From an uncultured Aquimarina sp. (GTDB lineage: Bacteria; Bacteroidota; Bacteroidia; Flavobacteriales; Flavobacteriaceae): a stretch of DNA of 64,000 nt. Position numbers and translations under genes: made by a program. Below are positions 43,617-51,517 of this stretch, piece after piece. The stretch is taken from assembly GCA_947496555.1 (NCBI GenBank), contig CANMDH010000018.1:1-64000 (forward strand), in the 5' to 3' direction. The notes beneath the pieces are model-generated. The model did not search any database and was not told the DNA's origin. It saw nothing but the letters and a program-made list of their open reading frames with translations. The stretch's first letter is position 1, and every line of letters begins with the position of its first letter.

Positions 43617-44540
43617 TTATGTGTCAAAATTTTTCCTTAATTGATTAAGTGATGCATTCAATTCAAAACCTAATAGCAATAAATTGGCATTAAGCCAGAT
43701 ATAAAGCATCAATATTAAAACCGCTCCAATAGAGCCATATAATTTGTTATAATTTGAAAAGTTATCAATATAAATCCCAAACAAATAGGTAGTTATGATG
43801 ATCAAAAATGTCGTCATAAATGCTCCTGGTGAAAAGAATTTATTTTGTTTCCCTTCTGAGGTGCCAAAATAAAATAATGTTGCTATGATTACAAATATCA
43901 TGAACACAAATAATGAATATCTTCCTAGTGTTAACCAAAAAAGTGTATCATCTACCACTCCCATTTCATTTAAATCATTCACCAAATATGTAAAATATAA
44001 AGTTCCTATTACCGTGATTAACAATAACGATGCCACGATTATCGAAACTCCTAAAGCTACAATATACTGACGCAAAAAATTTCTATTAAGATTTACATGA
44101 TAAGAGTACTCAAAACCAGAAAATACTGCATTAATCCCATTGGTCATGAATAGGATTGAAAGTATAAATACTGTTGATAATAATCCCCCTCTTGGGTTAG
44201 AGGCGATATCTTCAAAAATTCCTGAAAAGAACCCCGATGTTTGTGCGGGTAAAGCCCCATTAATAAACTCGAAGAAGTTCTCCTCAAATTTTTTAATTGG
44301 CACATACGGAATAAGATTTAATAGGAATAACAAAAATGGGAAGATCGAAAGAAAAAAGCTCCAGGAAATAGCACTTGCCCTGGCAGAAAATGTACCTTTT
44401 ATAATACCAATAACATAAATTTCTATCAAATCATATAAAGACAAGCCTTCAAAACCGGGAAGAATAATTTTCTTTCCGAACTTTACCAAAAAGTTGATTA
44501 CAGGAATTTTGCTAAGCTTATCTTCAATAATTTTTGTCAT
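43617..44540 (-). CDS. YihY/BrkB family membrane protein
   Basis: A 307-residue inner-membrane protein with about six membrane helices. The typical ISWSFFLSIFPFLLFLLNLIPYVP lies near residues 62-85 (shown in full only as the ISWSF start here), and the late LFGIYIDNFSNYNKLYGSIG and LLLLGFELN motifs are characteristic of the family. Members were once called ribonuclease BN; the role is now thought to be transport or envelope-related, with no proven substrate. It follows nadC by 3 bp. Confidence 0.9.
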   Translation of the reverse strand: MTKIIEDKLSKIPVINFLVKFGKKIILPGFEGLSLYDLIEIYVIGIIKGTFSARASAISWSFFLSIFPFLLFLLNLIPYVPIKKFEENFFEFINGALPAQTSGFFSGIFEDIASNPRGGLLSTVFILSILFMTNGINAVFSGFEYSYHVNLNRNFLRQYIVALGVSIIVASLLLITVIGTLYFTYLVNDLNEMGVVDDTLFWLTLGRYSLFVFMIFVIIATLFYFGTSEGKQNKFFSPGAFMTTFLIIITTYLFGIYIDNFSNYNKLYGSIGAVLILMLYIWLNANLLLLGFELNASLNQLRKNFDT

Positions 44541-44543
44541 ACA

Positions 44544-45401
44544 CTATACAGCTTTCAAGCTTAAATCAAGGTTATAAACCGAATGGGTTAATGCTCCGCT
44601 GCTTATATAATCTACTCCGCATTCTGCATACCTACGTACTGTTTTTTCATTAATTCCCCCACTCGATTCGGTAAGACAGGTATCACCTATTAACGCTACA
44701 GCTTTTCGGGTATCTTCATAATTAAAGTTATCGATCAAAATTCTATATACCCCTGGCGTTTTAAGTATTTCTTTTATCTCATTAAGATCTCGGGCTTCTA
44801 CAATGATCTTAAGATCAAGATTGTTATCTGAAAGATATTTTTTTGTTTTTTCAATGGCCTTGGTAATGCCTCCGGCGAAATCTATATGATTATCTTTTAA
44901 CATTACCATATCATACAGGGCAAATCGATGATTTTCTCCACCACCTATTTTTACGGCCCATTTTTCTAGAGCTCTTATTCCCGGAGTAGTTTTACGTGTA
45001 TCCAGAATTTTGGTATTTGTGCCTTCAAGAAGTTTTACAAAATAATTTGTCTTGGTAGCGATTGCACTCATCCTTTGCATAGCATTAAGCACCAATCTTT
45101 CAGCTTTCAAAATAGATTGTGAACTCCCAGACACATAAAAAGCTATATCTCCATGTTTAACCGAAGACCCATCTTTTAGTTGCACATCAACCACCATTTC
45201 TGGATCTACATAATTAAACACTTTCTTGGCGAATTCAACTCCAGCCAAAACACCTTCATCTTTTACCAAAAGTTTTGCTTTTCCAGTTGCATTTTCAGGA
45301 ATACAAGCCAACGAACTGTGATCTCCATCTCCCACATCTTCTCGAATGGCATTGGCAATGATCAAATCAATTTCTTTATTGAATTGGACTTCACTAATCA
45401 T
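44544..45401 (-). CDS. nadC: Nicotinate-nucleotide pyrophosphorylase (carboxylating)
   Basis: A 285-residue enzyme that converts quinolinate and PRPP to nicotinate mononucleotide in de novo NAD synthesis. The type II PRTase signatures DTRKTTPGIRALEKWAV and KIGGGENHRFALYDMVM lie in the middle, and KDNHI and LIDNFNYEDTRKAV follow. It is the first gene of a likely nadC-yihY-chalcone-isomerase-like transcript. Confidence 0.95.
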   Translation of the reverse strand: MISEVQFNKEIDLIIANAIREDVGDGDHSSLACIPENATGKAKLLVKDEGVLAGVEFAKKVFNYVDPEMVVDVQLKDGSSVKHGDIAFYVSGSSQSILKAERLVLNAMQRMSAIATKTNYFVKLLEGTNTKILDTRKTTPGIRALEKWAVKIGGGENHRFALYDMVMLKDNHIDFAGGITKAIEKTKKYLSDNNLDLKIIVEARDLNEIKEILKTPGVYRILIDNFNYEDTRKAVALIGDTCLTESSGGINEKTVRRYAECGVDYISSGALTHSVYNLDLSLKAV

Positions 45402-45531
45402 ATTGAATGGTTATTTTTGCTAATGTAAAAAAAGAAGTCGGAAGTACGAAGTGCGAAATAAAGGGTATTTGTATTTATGCATTATATTGAATAAAAAATT
45501 TACCTCCTTTTAGAAATAATTTTTATAGAAA

Positions 45532-46005
45532 ATGAATATCAAATTACTAGCGATTGGCAAGACAGACAACAAACAACTCGAAGACCTTATTAATAACTAT
45601 ATCAAAAGATTAGGGTTTTATATCAAATTTAATTTTGAGATTATTCCGGATGTCAAAAATGCTAAAAACTTAAGCGAGATTCAACAAAAAGAAAAGGAAG
45701 GAAAATTAATTTTAAATAAAGTTGAAAATTCTGACTCGTTAATTTTATTAGATGAAAATGGTAAACAATATAATTCTGTTGGTTTTTCTGATTTTTTACA
45801 AAAACATATGAACAGTGGTATAAAACAATTGGTTTTTGTAATCGGTGGGCCTTATGGTTTTAGTCCAGAAGTGTATAGTCGTGCCAATGGTAAAGTATCT
45901 TTATCTAAAATGACTTTTTCGCATCAGATGATACGTTTATTTTTTGTCGAGCAATTGTATAGAGGTTTCACCATATTAAAAAATGAGCCTTACCACCATC
46001 GATAA
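45532..46005 (+). CDS. rlmH: 23S rRNA (pseudouridine(1915)-N(3))-methyltransferase
   Basis: A 157-residue SPOUT methyltransferase that modifies pseudouridine 1915 of 23S rRNA using AdoMet. It has the trefoil-knot signatures VIGGPYGFSPEVYSRA (about 103-118), SKMTFSHQMIRLFFVEQLYR and the terminal NEPYHH. Length and order match E. coli RlmH. It is divergent from nadC; the spacer has a degenerate GAAGTCGGAAGTACGAAG stretch of the low-complexity type common in flavobacterial spacers. Confidence 0.95.
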   Translation: MNIKLLAIGKTDNKQLEDLINNYIKRLGFYIKFNFEIIPDVKNAKNLSEIQQKEKEGKLILNKVENSDSLILLDENGKQYNSVGFSDFLQKHMNSGIKQLVFVIGGPYGFSPEVYSRANGKVSLSKMTFSHQMIRLFFVEQLYRGFTILKNEPYHHR

Positions 46006-46132
46006 GACTTCAATTAATCTGTTTAAAAGTTCAGATCACAAACAAGTTTAGAAAATAAAAAACAGGAAGAAAATGACGGCAGATTACTATTTTTTTAATT
46101 ATTACATTTGCTCACTAATCAACTAATCATCT

Positions 46133-47026
46133 ATGCTACCGTACCTGAAGCTTATTAAATATGATAATTTATTGATAATAGCTTTTGCTCAGCTTTGTAT
46201 TAAATACGGACTTTTTGAACCTTTTGGAGTAGCCATCACACTTAGTGATTTCGGAATGGTATTACTCGTCATCGCAACTATTTCTATTGCCGCCGCGGGA
46301 AACATAATTATAGCAATTTATAATCAAGAAGGACAAGTTTTGCTACATACCTCTATCACCGAGAAATCTGCCAATAGGTTATTCGTTATCTTCAATGCAA
46401 TTGGGGTTCTTATTGGGTTTTATCTATCTAATCTTATAGAGAGACCTGGATTTGCAGCTCTATTTGTTCTCGTTTCCGGCATCTTTTATATTTATGCTTC
46501 GTATTTAAAAGAAATATTGATAGTTAAAAACATTGTTATTGGTGTATTGGCCGCATTAAGTTTAATAGTAGTAGGAATTTTTGACCTTCTACCTGCCATC
46601 ACCGAAAAAAACAGAGAATCGCAAACCGTTATATTTTCTATCATACTTGACTATGCTGTGTTTGCTTTTTTGATCGTCACTTTAAGAGAAATAATCAAAG
46701 ACTCTATTAATATGGATAGAGATCACAACATTGGAATCAAAACCATTCCTATAGTTTTTGGTAAAAGCAGAACCATTAAATTAATTGGGGCTGCTGCAAT
46801 AATACCTATCGCCGCTGTAATTTATTATATCTACACATATCTTTTCTCTAATACACAGGCAGTTATCTTTGTATTAATATTGCTTATTGCTCCTCTTATA
46901 TATTTTATGATTAAGAGTTTTACTGCAGAATCTGAAAAGCATATTGTTACTCTAAAAATTCTTTTAAAGATAATTCTAATTACTGCCTCTATATCTCTGT
47001 TGTTTTATCAATTTATTCTGAAATAA
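46133..47026 (+). CDS. UbiA-family prenyltransferase with altered first Asp motif
   Basis: A 297-residue polytopic protein (about nine helices) of the UbiA superfamily, closest to flavobacterial proteins labelled geranylgeranylglycerol-phosphate geranylgeranyltransferase. In this family the first substrate/Mg motif reads NDxxDxxxD; here residues 60-68 are IAIYNQEGQ, so all three Asp positions (61, 64, 68) are replaced. The second motif is kept in part: REIIKDSINMDRDHN. The fold is otherwise intact and well conserved. The protein is therefore either inactive as a prenyltransferase or works differently. It runs 3 bp before maf, in one transcript. Confidence 0.8.
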   Translation: MLPYLKLIKYDNLLIIAFAQLCIKYGLFEPFGVAITLSDFGMVLLVIATISIAAAGNIIIAIYNQEGQVLLHTSITEKSANRLFVIFNAIGVLIGFYLSNLIERPGFAALFVLVSGIFYIYASYLKEILIVKNIVIGVLAALSLIVVGIFDLLPAITEKNRESQTVIFSIILDYAVFAFLIVTLREIIKDSINMDRDHNIGIKTIPIVFGKSRTIKLIGAAAIIPIAAVIYYIYTYLFSNTQAVIFVLILLIAPLIYFMIKSFTAESEKHIVTLKILLKIILITASISLLFYQFILK

Positions 47027-47029
47027 ACT

Positions 47030-47617
47030 ATGCTAAAAGACATCCTAAAAGATCACACAGTAGTTCTGGCATCGGGTTCTCCTAGAAGGCAAAAATTCTT
47101 TAAAGATCTAGATTTAGATTTCATAATACAGGTAAAAGAAGTTGAAGAAATATATCCAAAACACCTTAAAGCTGAAGAAATCTCAGATTATCTTGCGCAA
47201 CTTAAGGCTGAAGTTTTTTCAGATTTAAAACCAAATGACATAGTAATTACCAGCGACACTATCGTATGGCACAACAATAAGGCTCTTGGTAAACCCAAAA
47301 ACCTAGACGAAGCAAAACAAATGATTGCTTCATTATCCAATGATACACATGAGGTAATAACTTCAGTATGTTTTAAGACAACATCTCAAATAAAAGTAGT
47401 AAATAATACCACAAAGGTTACATTTAAAAAGCTTACCAAAGAAGAGATAGCGTATTATGTAAATACGTATAAACCTTTAGACAAAGCCGGAGCTTATGGT
47501 ATACAAGAATGGATTGGATTTATTGGAATATCAACCATAGAAGGGAGTTATTTTAATGTCATGGGATTGCCAACACATCTTGTTTATGAAACGTTAACAA
47601 CTCTTGCCACATCATAG
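47030..47617 (+). CDS. maf: Maf family nucleoside triphosphate pyrophosphatase
   Basis: A 195-residue house-cleaning enzyme that hydrolyses non-canonical or excess dTTP/UTP. It has the substrate-binding SGSPRRQKFF at 15-24 and the acidic catalytic set in SDTIVWHNNKALGKP, plus DKAGAYGIQEWIG in the C-terminal half. Starts 3 bp after the UbiA-type gene, and the lipoprotein below follows 44 bp later. Confidence 0.92.
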   Translation: MLKDILKDHTVVLASGSPRRQKFFKDLDLDFIIQVKEVEEIYPKHLKAEEISDYLAQLKAEVFSDLKPNDIVITSDTIVWHNNKALGKPKNLDEAKQMIASLSNDTHEVITSVCFKTTSQIKVVNNTTKVTFKKLTKEEIAYYVNTYKPLDKAGAYGIQEWIGFIGISTIEGSYFNVMGLPTHLVYETLTTLATS

Positions 47618-47661
47618 GTTTATTGTACTTTGCAAAGTAGAGGAAATTAATAAACATAGCT

Positions 47662-48594
47662 ATGAAAAAGTTACTTTTGCTGTCGGGAATATTAGGCGTT
47701 TTGGTACTGATCGCTTGTAGTAATATCAAAGCAGATTCATCAAACAAAATAAGTAAGACTACTATTGAAGATAATAAAAGATCCCCTAAAAAACTTTCTG
47801 AAGCTTTTAAGCAATATTGGTATGCCGGTAATGCCGAAATAACGTCCTATCAACTTGAACAAGCTCGATATGGTGAAATTAGAACAGGTAAAGCCGTTCT
47901 GATTTATGTTACCGAAGACTTTTTACCCAAAGTACAAGTAAAAGCAGATGGACAAAATCCTAATAATATACCCGTATTAAAACTTAATGCTACCAAAAAA
48001 TTTAATACCGGTATTTATCCATATTCGATTATGCAGAGTACCTTTTATCCGGTTACAGATAATCAACATGCCATAAAAGTATCAAGCTCTATGCAAGAAT
48101 GGTGCGGCCATGTGTATACACAATTAAATAATCGAAAAAAATTCGAGATTATGTCTCACTCCTATTTTCAGAATGAGGCCGATCAAGAGTTTTCTTTAGA
48201 TAAAGCTATTCTGGAAAATGAACTTTGGACCAAAATACGGATCAATCCTGATGATCTTCCGCAAGGAGACATTAAAATCATTCCTTCTTTTGAATATACT
48301 CGATTACGGCATAAGGAAATCAAAGCATATGCTGCAAAAGCTTCTCTCAAAAATGAAGGTAGTACAAACATTTATACTGTCGAATACCCTAAATTAAACA
48401 GAAATATTAGTATAACCTTTAACAGCTCTTTTCCTTACGAAATTGAAAGTTGGACAGAGACTTTTAAAAGTGGTTTCGGACCTAATGCCAAAGAACTCAC
48501 AACAAAAGCTACCAAAATCGAGCAAATTAAATCTGCCTATTGGGGTAAGAATAATAACAAAGACGAAATTCTGAGAAAAGAACTGGGATTATAA
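47662..48594 (+). CDS. Conserved flavobacterial lipoprotein downstream of maf
   Basis: A 310-residue protein with a lipobox (VLIACSN, Cys near residue 20) and a long conserved region: FKQYWYAGNAEITSYQLEQA, ARYGEIRTGKAVLIYVTEDFL, and IYPYSIMQSTFYPV. I recall homologues that carry the name septum formation inhibitor Maf, apparently because of the neighbouring gene; the sequence has no Maf fold. The repeated Thr/Lys/Ser-rich beta pattern suggests an outer-membrane-attached beta protein. Function unknown. Confidence 0.72.
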   Translation: MKKLLLLSGILGVLVLIACSNIKADSSNKISKTTIEDNKRSPKKLSEAFKQYWYAGNAEITSYQLEQARYGEIRTGKAVLIYVTEDFLPKVQVKADGQNPNNIPVLKLNATKKFNTGIYPYSIMQSTFYPVTDNQHAIKVSSSMQEWCGHVYTQLNNRKKFEIMSHSYFQNEADQEFSLDKAILENELWTKIRINPDDLPQGDIKIIPSFEYTRLRHKEIKAYAAKASLKNEGSTNIYTVEYPKLNRNISITFNSSFPYEIESWTETFKSGFGPNAKELTTKATKIEQIKSAYWGKNNNKDEILRKELGL

Positions 48595-48621
48595 ACACAT
48601 ACCATAAAGCCAAATATTATT

Positions 48622-48909
48622 ATGAAAAAATTGACAGAATCTGAGATTCAAGAACAATTAAAAGAAATCGATGGTTGGGAGTATAATGAAAATGCAATTC
48701 ATACTACTTTCGAATTCAACGATTTTAAAGATGCTTTTTCCGTAATGACTCGTATCGCATTTGAAGCAGAATTACAACAACACCATCCCGATTGGTCCAA
48801 CGTATACAACAAACTACAAATTAGTCTTTCTACACACGATGCCGGAGGAGTTACTGAAAATGATTTTAATCTTGCCAAAACCATTGAAGACATTATCCAA
48901 GGCGAATAA
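48622..48909 (+). CDS. 4a-hydroxytetrahydrobiopterin dehydratase
   Basis: A 95-residue pterin-4a-carbinolamine dehydratase. The signature LQQHHPDWSNVYNKL holds the two adjacent catalytic His residues, and the C-terminal STHDAGGVTENDFNLA closes the fold. It dehydrates the 4a-hydroxy-pterin formed by aromatic amino acid hydroxylases and can double as a cofactor regenerator. No phenylalanine hydroxylase gene is in the window. It follows the lipoprotein gene by 27 bp. Confidence 0.94.
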   Translation: MKKLTESEIQEQLKEIDGWEYNENAIHTTFEFNDFKDAFSVMTRIAFEAELQQHHPDWSNVYNKLQISLSTHDAGGVTENDFNLAKTIEDIIQGE

Positions 48910-48963
48910 TTTCTGAAGACCAGAAAATCATATTCTCATTTTTGAATGGATGTCACACAAACA

Positions 48964-48995
48964 TTTGCCAAAAACTTGGTTTCTACTTATGTTTG
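48964..48995 (+). promoter_or_regulatory. Promoter of the YebC gene
   Basis: TTTG at 48964-48967, 20-bp spacer, TATGTTTG at 48988-48995. The leader to the ATG at 49019 is about 17-20 nt. Confidence 0.7.
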
Positions 48996-49018
48996 TATTT
49001 AGATTTTAAAATTAGCAT

Positions 49019-49738
49019 ATGGGAAGAGCTTTTGAATTTAGAAAAGCACGTAAAATGAAACGTTGGTCTGCTATGGCCAAGGCGTTTACCAGAATAGGTA
49101 AAGACATAGTAATGGCAGTAAAAGAAGGTGGCCCAGATCCAGCTTCTAACTCTCGTCTAAGAGCCGTTATACAGAATGCGAAGTCTGTAAACATGCCCAA
49201 AGATAATATTGAAAGAGCAATCAAAAAGGCTTCAGATAAAGAACAAGGAGATTATAAAGAAGTACTTTTTGAAGGATATGCTCCTCATGGTATCGCTATA
49301 TTAGTAGAAACTGCAACAGACAATAACAATAGAACCGTAGCCAATATTCGATCTTATTTTAATAAGTGTGATGGAAATTTAGGTACTTCGGGATCTGTAG
49401 AATTTATGTTTGATCACACCTGTAACTTTAGAATAAATGGCGAAGGTATTGATCCAGAAGAACTAGAACTTGAGTTTATAGATTTTGGTGCTGAAGAAGT
49501 ATTTCAGGATGACGATGGAATTTTAATTTATGCTCCTTTTGGAAGTTTTGGCGCTATACAAAAAGAGCTCGAAAGCCGAAATATTGAGATTTTATCATCC
49601 GGTTTCGAACGTATTCCACAGGTTACCAAAAAATTAACTCCAGAGCAGGCTGCCGATGTTGAAAAGTTGCTGGAAAAAATCGAAGAAGATGATGATGTAC
49701 AAAACGTATATCATACCATGGAAGAAATTTCTATTTGA
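49019..49738 (+). CDS. YebC/PmpR family protein (TACO1-like)
   Basis: A 239-residue protein with the family start GRAFEFRKARKMKRWSAMAK and GGPDPASNSRLRAVIQNAK, then EGYAPHGIAILVETATDNNNRT. The family was first seen as transcription regulators; YebC proteins are now linked to ribosome stalling relief at proline stretches. The N-terminus here differs slightly from the MAGHSKWA start of E. coli, as is normal for Bacteroidota. Own promoter, followed by a perfect AT-rich palindrome with a T-run. Confidence 0.94.
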   Translation: MGRAFEFRKARKMKRWSAMAKAFTRIGKDIVMAVKEGGPDPASNSRLRAVIQNAKSVNMPKDNIERAIKKASDKEQGDYKEVLFEGYAPHGIAILVETATDNNNRTVANIRSYFNKCDGNLGTSGSVEFMFDHTCNFRINGEGIDPEELELEFIDFGAEEVFQDDDGILIYAPFGSFGAIQKELESRNIEILSSGFERIPQVTKKLTPEQAADVEKLLEKIEEDDDVQNVYHTMEEISI

Positions 49739-49763
49739 TTTTGGAATTAAAAAATAAGTTAAT

Positions 49764-49800
49764 AAAAAGTTAAAGAATTCTTTAACTTTTTATTTTTTTT
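49764..49800 (+). terminator. 28-bp perfect palindrome plus T-run
   Basis: AAAAAGTTAAAGAA (49764-49777) and TTCTTTAACTTTTT (49778-49791) are perfectly complementary with no spacer, followed by a run of T. It likely terminates yebC; because it is a perfect palindrome right ahead of the next gene it could also be an operator. Confidence 0.65.
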
Positions 49801-49841
49801 TGCTAGTTTCGCGCCTCAAATTAATTAAACCCAAATTTAAC

Positions 49842-50327
49842 ATGAAAAAAATTACTTATTTATTCATTCTTGCAACCTCTTTAATTGTATCATCTTGTTC
49901 TAGCGATGATGATAGTGGTGCTACTTTATCAAATTCTATGACTTATGGTGGTGAGGAAATTTCTATTTCTTCTGCAGTAATAGAAGACTATGGAGCAGAT
50001 TTTGGTACGTACAACTATGATTTCACTTTTGAAGGTACTACTAACGACACAAATTACACGTTCTATGCAGAGTTATTCTCTCCTATAATTGAAGGAGAAA
50101 CTGGATTTAGAACCGGAACTTTTAACTATACTACGAGTGAGCCAAATGAGCCAGCTTTCTTTTTTACTATTGCCTATATAGAAGTAAACAATACAAAGAT
50201 TAATGTAGACGGGGGTAAAATTATTGTTTCTGGTGCGGGAACTAATTTCACGTTTACTACAGATGTTGCATTAGCTAACGATACTTCATTGAACATTTCG
50301 TACAGTGGAGAATTTCAATTTCAATAG
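49842..50327 (+). CDS. Small putative lipoprotein, unrecognised
   Basis: A 161-residue protein starting at the ATG at 49842, chosen over an upstream in-frame TTG (49800) because the lipoprotein signal begins here: KKITYLFIL then VSSCSSDDD with Cys19. The mature part is acidic, Thr/Asn/Phe-rich and probably all beta, with a repeated pattern of FTFEGT, GTFNY and GEFQFQ. It resembles many small surface lipoproteins of flavobacteria with no known function. Single gene, with a terminator (50359-50391) behind it. Confidence 0.72.
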   Translation: MKKITYLFILATSLIVSSCSSDDDSGATLSNSMTYGGEEISISSAVIEDYGADFGTYNYDFTFEGTTNDTNYTFYAELFSPIIEGETGFRTGTFNYTTSEPNEPAFFFTIAYIEVNNTKINVDGGKIIVSGAGTNFTFTTDVALANDTSLNISYSGEFQFQ

Positions 50328-50358
50328 TTAATCTATATTAACAATCTTAACCAAAAAT

Positions 50359-50391
50359 AAAAAGGCTGCCAATAATTTGGGCGGTCTTTTT
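50359..50391 (+). terminator. Terminator of the small lipoprotein gene
   Basis: AAAAAGGCTGCC (50359-50370) pairs with GGCGGTCTTTTT (50380-50391), including two G-T pairs, followed by TGTTTT. Confidence 0.75.
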
Positions 50392-50440
50392 GTTTTGTAA
50401 TATTTATTACTTTTATTCGACTACATACTAAATCAATCAT

Positions 50441-50941
50441 ATGAAAAAATCTGTTGTATTCCTTATACTCTTCATTGGAAGCTTTTCTTATGCTCAAAAT
50501 ATGAATAACAATACTTTACAGGAAATTATTCAAAAAAATGCAGATACTTTAGGTGGAGTACTTGGCAATTGGAAATTCATTTACAAAGAAACACCGATGC
50601 TTTGCGTAACGGATGAGGCAAACAACAGAATGCGAATTATTGCGCCTATTACAGAGTCTGATAATCTTGATAAAGAGCTGTTATTGGATTCGCTGACCGC
50701 AAATTTTCATTCGGCATTAGATGTAAAATATGCTATTTCTAATGGGATTCTATGGTCTGTATATATCCATCCATTAAAAGAGCTAACCAATGAGCAAGTA
50801 GAAAGTGCTATATCACAAGTATACTTTGCGGCCCAAACATTTGGCTCTACATTTACCAGTACAGAATTGATCTTTGGGGGAAGAAACGCGGAAGAAAAAC
50901 AACCAGAAGAAATAAAAAAGGAGAAACTTCGCAAGTTTTAA
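50441..50941 (+). CDS. Exported protein of unknown function
   Basis: A 166-residue protein with a signal peptide (cut after SYAQ, residue 19). The mature part has NWKFIYKETPMLCVTDEANN followed by alternating strand-helix segments and a Lys/Glu-rich tail. The arrangement is a little like the YbjN/type III chaperone fold (two strands, helix, strands), but I am not confident. One Cys only, no obvious catalytic set. Its stop codon interlocks with that of the acyltransferase gene on the other strand (4-bp overlap). Confidence 0.6.
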   Translation: MKKSVVFLILFIGSFSYAQNMNNNTLQEIIQKNADTLGGVLGNWKFIYKETPMLCVTDEANNRMRIIAPITESDNLDKELLLDSLTANFHSALDVKYAISNGILWSVYIHPLKELTNEQVESAISQVYFAAQTFGSTFTSTELIFGGRNAEEKQPEEIKKEKLRKF

Positions 50942-51492
50942 TCTACATCAAAACTATATTTTGCAACTTTTCCTTTCACTCCCTTAAAGAAGGCATACAT
51001 AAACTCCATATCTTTTTCCATATCATCGGTTGGGTAAAATGGCTCAGAAATTGAATTTTGTTTTCTTCCAAAATCAAAAGTCACCATGATGATAGGTACT
51101 TGTGCAGCTTTGGCAATATGATAAAACCCTGTTTTCCATTCTTTTACCCTTTTCCTGGTACCTTCGGGGGCTATTGCCAATCTCAATTCATCCCTTTTCC
51201 TAAATATTTCAGCAATGGCTTCCACTTTATTCTGCCCCGGTGTTCTATCAAGTGGAATCCCGCCCACTTTTCTAAAATACCAACCTAAGGGCCATTTAAA
51301 AAGCTCCTTTTTTCCTAAAAAACTAATTTTTAAGTTGGCCAATTGCCTTACAAGTAGTCCAATATAGAAATCATGCCAACTAGTATGAGGTACTACAATA
51401 ACCAAGCACTTCTTGATACTTTCACCATTAAAATCTCCTATCAGCTTCCAGCCCAAAATTTTATGATATATAAAGGAAGAAAAACGTTTCAT
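50938..51492 (-). CDS. PlsC-type 1-acylglycerol-3-phosphate acyltransferase-like protein
   Basis: A 184-residue acyltransferase with the HX4D catalytic motif in VVPHTSWHDFYIGL (His and Asp about residues 36-41) and the substrate motif IAPEGTRKRVKEWK. It is shorter than E. coli PlsC and has one N-terminal membrane-associated helix. Family members add an acyl chain to lysophosphatidate or a related lipid. Directly downstream (25 bp) of the KdsB-KdnB fusion, in one operon, which suggests an envelope or lipid A-related role; the acceptor is not known. Confidence 0.85.
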   Translation of the reverse strand: MKRFSSFIYHKILGWKLIGDFNGESIKKCLVIVVPHTSWHDFYIGLLVRQLANLKISFLGKKELFKWPLGWYFRKVGGIPLDRTPGQNKVEAIAEIFRKRDELRLAIAPEGTRKRVKEWKTGFYHIAKAAQVPIIMVTFDFGRKQNSISEPFYPTDDMEKDMEFMYAFFKGVKGKVAKYSFDVD

Positions 51493-51517
51493 ATAAAATT
51501 TAAGAAGTCAAAAGGTA

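Noticed and set aside
47662-48594. Second Maf protein (septum formation inhibitor)
   Set aside because: It is a lipoprotein with no Maf motif; the true Maf gene is the one before it.
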